A stretch of DNA of 64,000 bases from Pyrus communis. Its lineage: Eukaryota > Streptophyta > Magnoliopsida > Rosales > Rosaceae. The notes under the pieces are model-generated. The model was not told the origin of the DNA. It saw nothing but the letters and a program-made list of their open reading frames with translations, and made no database searches. The translations under genes were made by a program, and so were the position numbers. This document shows positions 59,839 to 64,000 of this stretch, piece by piece. The stretch covers positions 17,860,723-17,924,722 of the forward strand of contig NC_084804.1 in NCBI RefSeq assembly GCF_963583255.1. Reading direction: 5' to 3'. The stretch's first letter is position 1, and each line of letters starts with the position of its first letter.

Positions 59839-60006
59839 TGTTAGAATTAATATGTCCTACATCGGCCACAGAGCTTGAGAACAACCCCTTTAAATATAAT
59901 TACTCCACTCTAACTAACACCGAGACCTTTTATATTAAAATTTCACACCTGACGGATTGAGCAGGTGGCCAAGTGAGGACAATATCGGTGTTATCAGAGT
60001 AGGCTC
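59839..60006 (+). repeat. TRIM-like LTR with initiator-tRNA primer site
   Basis: Starts TGTTAGAATTAATATGTCCT and includes CCTGACGGATTGAGCAGGTG. It is followed at 59989-60006 by TGTTATCAGAGTAGGCTC, one to two bases from the TGGTATCAGAGC site that binds initiator Met tRNA. This order, an LTR of about 150 bp then a Met primer site, is that of TRIM or copia elements. No second LTR was found, so this is a fragment. Confidence 0.5.
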
Positions 60007-60343
60007 ATGGCGAATCTACTTTAAGATCTAAATCTGCAATTTCTTATCCCATCGTTTTATATGATATGTGGAATAAATAAGAATCATAGTTGTTCTAATT
60101 TGCCTCCATTAAAGCATTTCTGCATATTTTGAGTTCTCATTTTTTGTAAATCATTCCAACAAAAAGCCATAGAAGTAGTGGCAAGAAACATCATAATTGT
60201 CCTCTTCACCAACAAAACTAACAGCACATTCACAAAACGGAGTGGAATGACAAACATGAAGAGGAAAAAGAATATTCGTAGAGTTTACTTTACCAGTCAA
60301 AAACTGAACACAACATCCAACCATAAAAAATGCAAGCGTAGAA

Positions 60344-60420
60344 AGATTAAACTTTAATTTGATTTCCAAGGGGAATAACAGAGATTAAACTTTAATTTGA
60401 TTTCCAAGGGGAATAACAGA
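60344..60420. repeat. Tandem duplication of 38 nt
   Basis: GATTAAACTTTAATTTGATT plus TCCAAGGGGAATAACAGA occurs twice in a row without visible mismatch. Confidence 0.9.
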
Positions 60421-60847
60421 GCAAGATATGGCGGCGGCGTCGGTTGTAATGGGTGCGGCAATGGTGGTGGTGGATTTGGGAGAAAAGCCAGGGTGAATTG
60501 GGTTGGGGTGGGGGTATAGTGGACTGGTGAGGTCGAGAGGGGGAAGAGATAAAAAAAAAAGAAGGAAGGGGGTAATTTAGTACTTTTGCATGAGTTTTTG
60601 GTTAAATTTGTAAGAATAATAAAAGGTAGGCTAAAAATTATTTTGTGGTGCAAATATATGGCTAGTTATAAAAAATGCTCCTGATTTAGTGCGTCTGTGA
60701 AATATAACAAAGGGTAAAATAATAACTTTAACTACAAACGACAATACTATTCTAGGGAGAGGATTTGAAACCGAAACCCAGTGGAGTAAAGATGACTCTA
60801 TCTACTAGCACAATTCACTATTTGCTAGTTCGAAAGTATTTCATACC

Positions 60848-61050
60848 ATACTACGGTCTAATAGAATTCTATTTATTATAAGTGTGATGTTTTAAGTTCA
60901 ATTTATGTGGACGACATCACGGCGACTTTGATGATAAATTGTTATGGTTGACCAGTTACGTTGTTTAGCTGAAATCCCCTCCCCTTAGTGTAAATATATT
61001 GCCAAAAACATTTAGTAAATATAATACTACTTCTAGGAAGGACTTGTAAC
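60848..61050 (+). mobile_element. Decayed SINE, same family as 30396 and 63484
   Basis: CTACGGTCTAATAGAATTCT (box A like), then TAAGTGTGATGTTTTAAGTT and CAATTTATG (box B like). Aligns by eye with the other copies; the tail is unclear. Confidence 0.5.
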
Positions 61051-62021
61051 TTAGTTTATTAGGTGTAGTATTGTCTTTTCACCTCTAATTTTGTATCCAA
61101 TTTCCCATCTTTCTCTTGTGAGAGTCAGTGAGTGTGAATCGTTAATGAAAATTTGTAGAATTTACTTAGATTTACGACTAACGTGTAAGTGACTGTCTTT
61201 AAACTTTTTATTCATCACATTCTACAAAAATTCCATAACGTCTCAACAATCCCTTTATTTGGCAAAGCCAAATGTTAGGATTTTGAATTAATATGATGAG
61301 CCTTGCTCAATCTATAAACATTCTAGAATGAACATGAGCCTACCTATAAATATGAGCTTATTAGGGATTCAGTTAAGGCATGTTAATTTTCATGGAAAGG
61401 GGATGATTATTGAGAGCCTTGTTTATCAACATTAGCAAGAGTTTGTAGCCAGTTAGTTTAAAACATCTATTCATGCAACGAGGTCCCAAATTTTATTTAC
61501 CCCTCCTCAGCTATGCTACTCAAGAGTCCGACCAAAAAAAAAAAAAGTAGAGGATTAAAAAGATACGTGCGGCTCACTTCTAATCAATAATTAGACTCCG
61601 AAGGGAAATGAAGGATCAACTTCATTTTCATTATAACTCATAACAGATGATAAAAACTTTGATTTAAATATCTAACTGTCATTCTTGATAATTCTAATTC
61701 TGTCTTGTTCTTATTCAAGTTTACTTCGATTCTTTGTAAATTTTGTTCTGAATAAGTAAACATAGTCTGAAGTCGTGTATTCACACATAAAGCATGCCGG
61801 GCATGAGGTAGGCATGTACTACTTAACCTTGTCAAGTAGCTTGCACGTGGTCATCAACCCACGCACGTACGACAACTAGGTCAACAATTCACATAAGAAT
61901 TTCGACACCAATTTTTCGGATTAAACTTTTTTTTTAAAATAATGTTAAATTTGGTGGTTGATTGATCACGTGAGTGCTTCCACTTTTTAACTTGATGCCA
62001 AAAAGAGAGAGAGCGAGAGGA

Positions 62022-62024
<3 letters not shown>

Positions 62025-62052
<28 letters not shown>

Positions 62053-62060
62053 TGGGGGGG
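62025..62060 (+). repeat. Run of 28 G, then T and 7 G
   Basis: Uninterrupted G at 62025-62052, T at 62053, G at 62054-62060, after a GAGA-rich lead. Length is uncertain in any sequencing of such a tract. Confidence 0.95.
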
Positions 62061-62571
62061 AGTCAACAAACGGCACCGTTTAGGCGGTTTAGGTTCACCA
62101 GCGGATCTGCTGACTCCTTGTTTTGCACAAAGACAAAGATTGAAAGACATCTCTCTCTGCATTTTTGCAAATTGCATTATTTTCGAGAAAGGATCTTCGT
62201 TAGATCCTTTTTGTGGGGATACTCGGAAATCTTTAATTACATTCGTTTATTGTATATCGTACGATTAATTTTTATTAAATACTATTTATATTCAATTTTA
62301 AATAAAAAATTTACAATAATTTCTAACAATACGATGCATGATAAACGGATGTAATTTAAGAATTCCTTGAATCCTCACAAAGAAAATTTAATGAAGATCT
62401 TCACTCATTATTTTCAATTATTGCAAAGGGCCAGGAGAAACCCAGTTGGCCTTCTATGTCTTTTAAGGTCCAAGTCCCAAAGCTCCCTCGTTGTCATATA
62501 CAATTTCAGGTCATGCAATCATGGCTCTCAAACATCACTTTCAAATACACACATTTGATAGAAAATGACTT

Positions 62572-62775
62572 ACATGCATCTTGTACTGTAGCGGTATTTT
62601 TAACTAGTTGTATACTTTTACTTCCTTTAACATTCTCATATGAAAGTGTGTTACTAATTTTAAATTTTGAGTACTTACGTACATCTCGTACTGTAGCGCA
62701 TTCTTAACCAGCTGTGTACTTTTTCTTGCTTCAACTTTTTGATATGAAAGTGTGTTATTGATTTTAGATTTTGAG
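62572..62775. repeat. Diverged tandem duplication, period 105
   Basis: CATCTTGTACTGTAGCGG at 62577 and CATCTCGTACTGTAGCGC at 62682. Both are followed by TTAACYAG, then by ATATGAAAGTGTGTTA and a TTTTGAG ending. Confidence 0.92.
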
Positions 62776-63483
62776 CATAGAAAATGTGAATTAAACTAGA
62801 AATTAAATTAACTATGAAATTAAACGCATGGATTAATAGTTTGAAAACACAAGAAAGCAAGACCTAGAGCATCGAATTCACCATAGTCAATTCTACTTAA
62901 ACTTCTTACTATGTTACGAACAAGTAATTCTCCAATATTAATGATCACTTTTCTCTAAATAATTCAAATGTCCATGACATTTGTCGCACCAAAAGTATTG
63001 TTACATATTAACTCTTTATGACATTTAGGCGAATTTAAACAAGAACTAATTAAGCTATATGGAAATCGTTGGAAATCACACAAATCATAACTACATGGCA
63101 TCTACAAATAGTAGTTTACGGCATCAATTGCAAGATGCTAAACTCAAGTTAAGTGTGGCATCTAATCTAACTTACATCAAATCAACTTAATTAAAACCTG
63201 TATGGTTATTACGCATTTAAATACAAAATCAAGCGCATTATAAATAATAAAAGATACTCAATAAAAAATAAAAGCTCGATAATAAATGGCAAAAGAAAAT
63301 TAAGTATTTGTAATTAGGCTACAACATAGCCCTAGCAAAGAAAAACTTTATACTACTCTTCCTCCTTGCCCCTCTGCCGCAACCTTCGTGTATATGTTTG
63401 GTCTGAATCAAGAAATAAGTAGCAATAATCTCCTTATATAACTCACGACAACTAAGGCTCAAAAGGCTGATAAAAATTCATCC

Positions 63484-63613
63484 AGTACTGCGGTTTAGTA
63501 GTATTCTTTTTTACTTGTAAGTGAAGGGTCTTATATCCGATTCTAGCCAAAGGCGAATTCAAACCAAATTATTATATCTAGTCCATTATAAGACTCAGTT
63601 CACTAAAAAAAAA
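63484..63613 (+). mobile_element. tRNA-derived SINE with A tail
   Basis: TACTGCGGTTTAGTAGTATT (box A like), then ACTTGTAAGTGAAGGGTCTT and ATATCCGATTCTAG (box B like), ending in a 9-nt A-run at about 63605-63613. Same family as 28313, 30396 and 60848. Confidence 0.7.
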
Positions 63614-64000
63614 CCCACTAATATATACAGGGCTGGTTTGAGTTGTGGTGCTTTGAAAAAAAAAAGATTATTAAAAAAATTTTAAACATCAAATGCGTTT
63701 GGTAAAAAAAAAAAAAACTTAAAAAAAAAAAACTGCTTTCAATGTCAGTAGAAAAAGCATATAAAAGCAGAACCAAGGTCTACCATGCTTCTAAAAAGTG
63801 TTTTTTTTTTTTTTTTTTTTTCAAAGCATAGTAATCAATGCTCATCTAATGAATTTTCAAAGGGCAAGTATACCACCACATATTTTACAAAATTACAATC
63901 ATTGCCTTTACATTATTCTATTTGACAATTATTATATCACATTAAATACCATATATTTTTTAGACATGTAACATATTCATAGCAATTTATATAAAAGTTT

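Larger units (their letters stand above)
59751..60651. mobile_element. TIR element of about 900 bp upstream of URB2
   Basis: Inverted arms of about 64 nt: the left one (59751-59814) reads GCACGAAATAATTTTTAGCC and ends AACCAAAAACCCATGC. The complement of the right one (60588-60651) reads GCACCACAAAATAATTTTTA and ends AACCAAAAACTCATGC. No transposase. The interior holds an LTR-like piece (59839-59988), a 38-nt tandem duplication and a purine-rich tract. Target duplication could not be fixed. Confidence 0.75.
60652..64000. other. Repeat-rich DNA with no recognised gene
   Basis: AT-rich with several homopolymer runs, two SINE copies, a G-run and a two-copy tandem repeat listed separately. Open frames here are short and not protein-like. 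Confidence 0.5.

Overview
This window is nuclear DNA of a flowering plant, certainly a eudicot. Genes are split by short GT..AG introns, intergenic DNA is AT-rich, and much of the window is LTR retrotransposons, MITEs, Pack-MULEs and SINEs. The repeat families and closeness of the proteins to rosid orthologues suggest Rosaceae (apple/pear-like). That placement is an impression from reading, not a computed result.

Layout. 1-6500: a decayed Ty3/gypsy element on the + strand with integrase remnants and a long 3' LTR. 6500-11714: gene-poor DNA with a 978-bp Harbinger-type TIR element (TAA target duplication) and a Pack-MULE carrying a broken piece of a plastid ribose-5-phosphate isomerase gene. 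11715-25471: a complete, very young Tat-lineage Ty3/gypsy element on the - strand. It has matching 1126-bp LTRs, a perfect CCCAA target duplication, gag, protease and RT/dual RNase H/integrase. Between integrase and the 3' LTR it carries an antisense five-exon gene for a 1010-residue plant-mobile-domain protein. 26200-33200: a large tandem duplication of the upstream region of the next gene, each copy carrying its own private MITE and SINE.

33250-59582 is the host gene island. In order it holds a bHLH121/URI-type transcription factor (+), plastid triose-phosphate isomerase (+, nine exons), a small multi-pass membrane protein (+), a PLC-X-domain protein (-), a second small membrane protein of the same family (-), a third shorter Cys-rich one (-), and the ten-exon URB2/NPA2 ribosome-biogenesis gene (-, 2115 residues). 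All exon joins for the four split genes were checked for reading phase and each adds up to a whole number of codons. 59600-64000 is repeat-rich with no host gene recognised.

The host genes are unrelated housekeeping or regulatory loci (iron-deficiency signalling, glycolysis/Calvin cycle, lipid-type phosphodiesterase, 60S ribosome assembly) and do not form a pathway. The most unusual item is the intron-bearing antisense PMD gene carried inside an apparently recent retrotransposon with its own TATA box and G-box. Next are the tandem promoter duplication upstream of bHLH121 and the Pack-MULE with the isomerase fragment.
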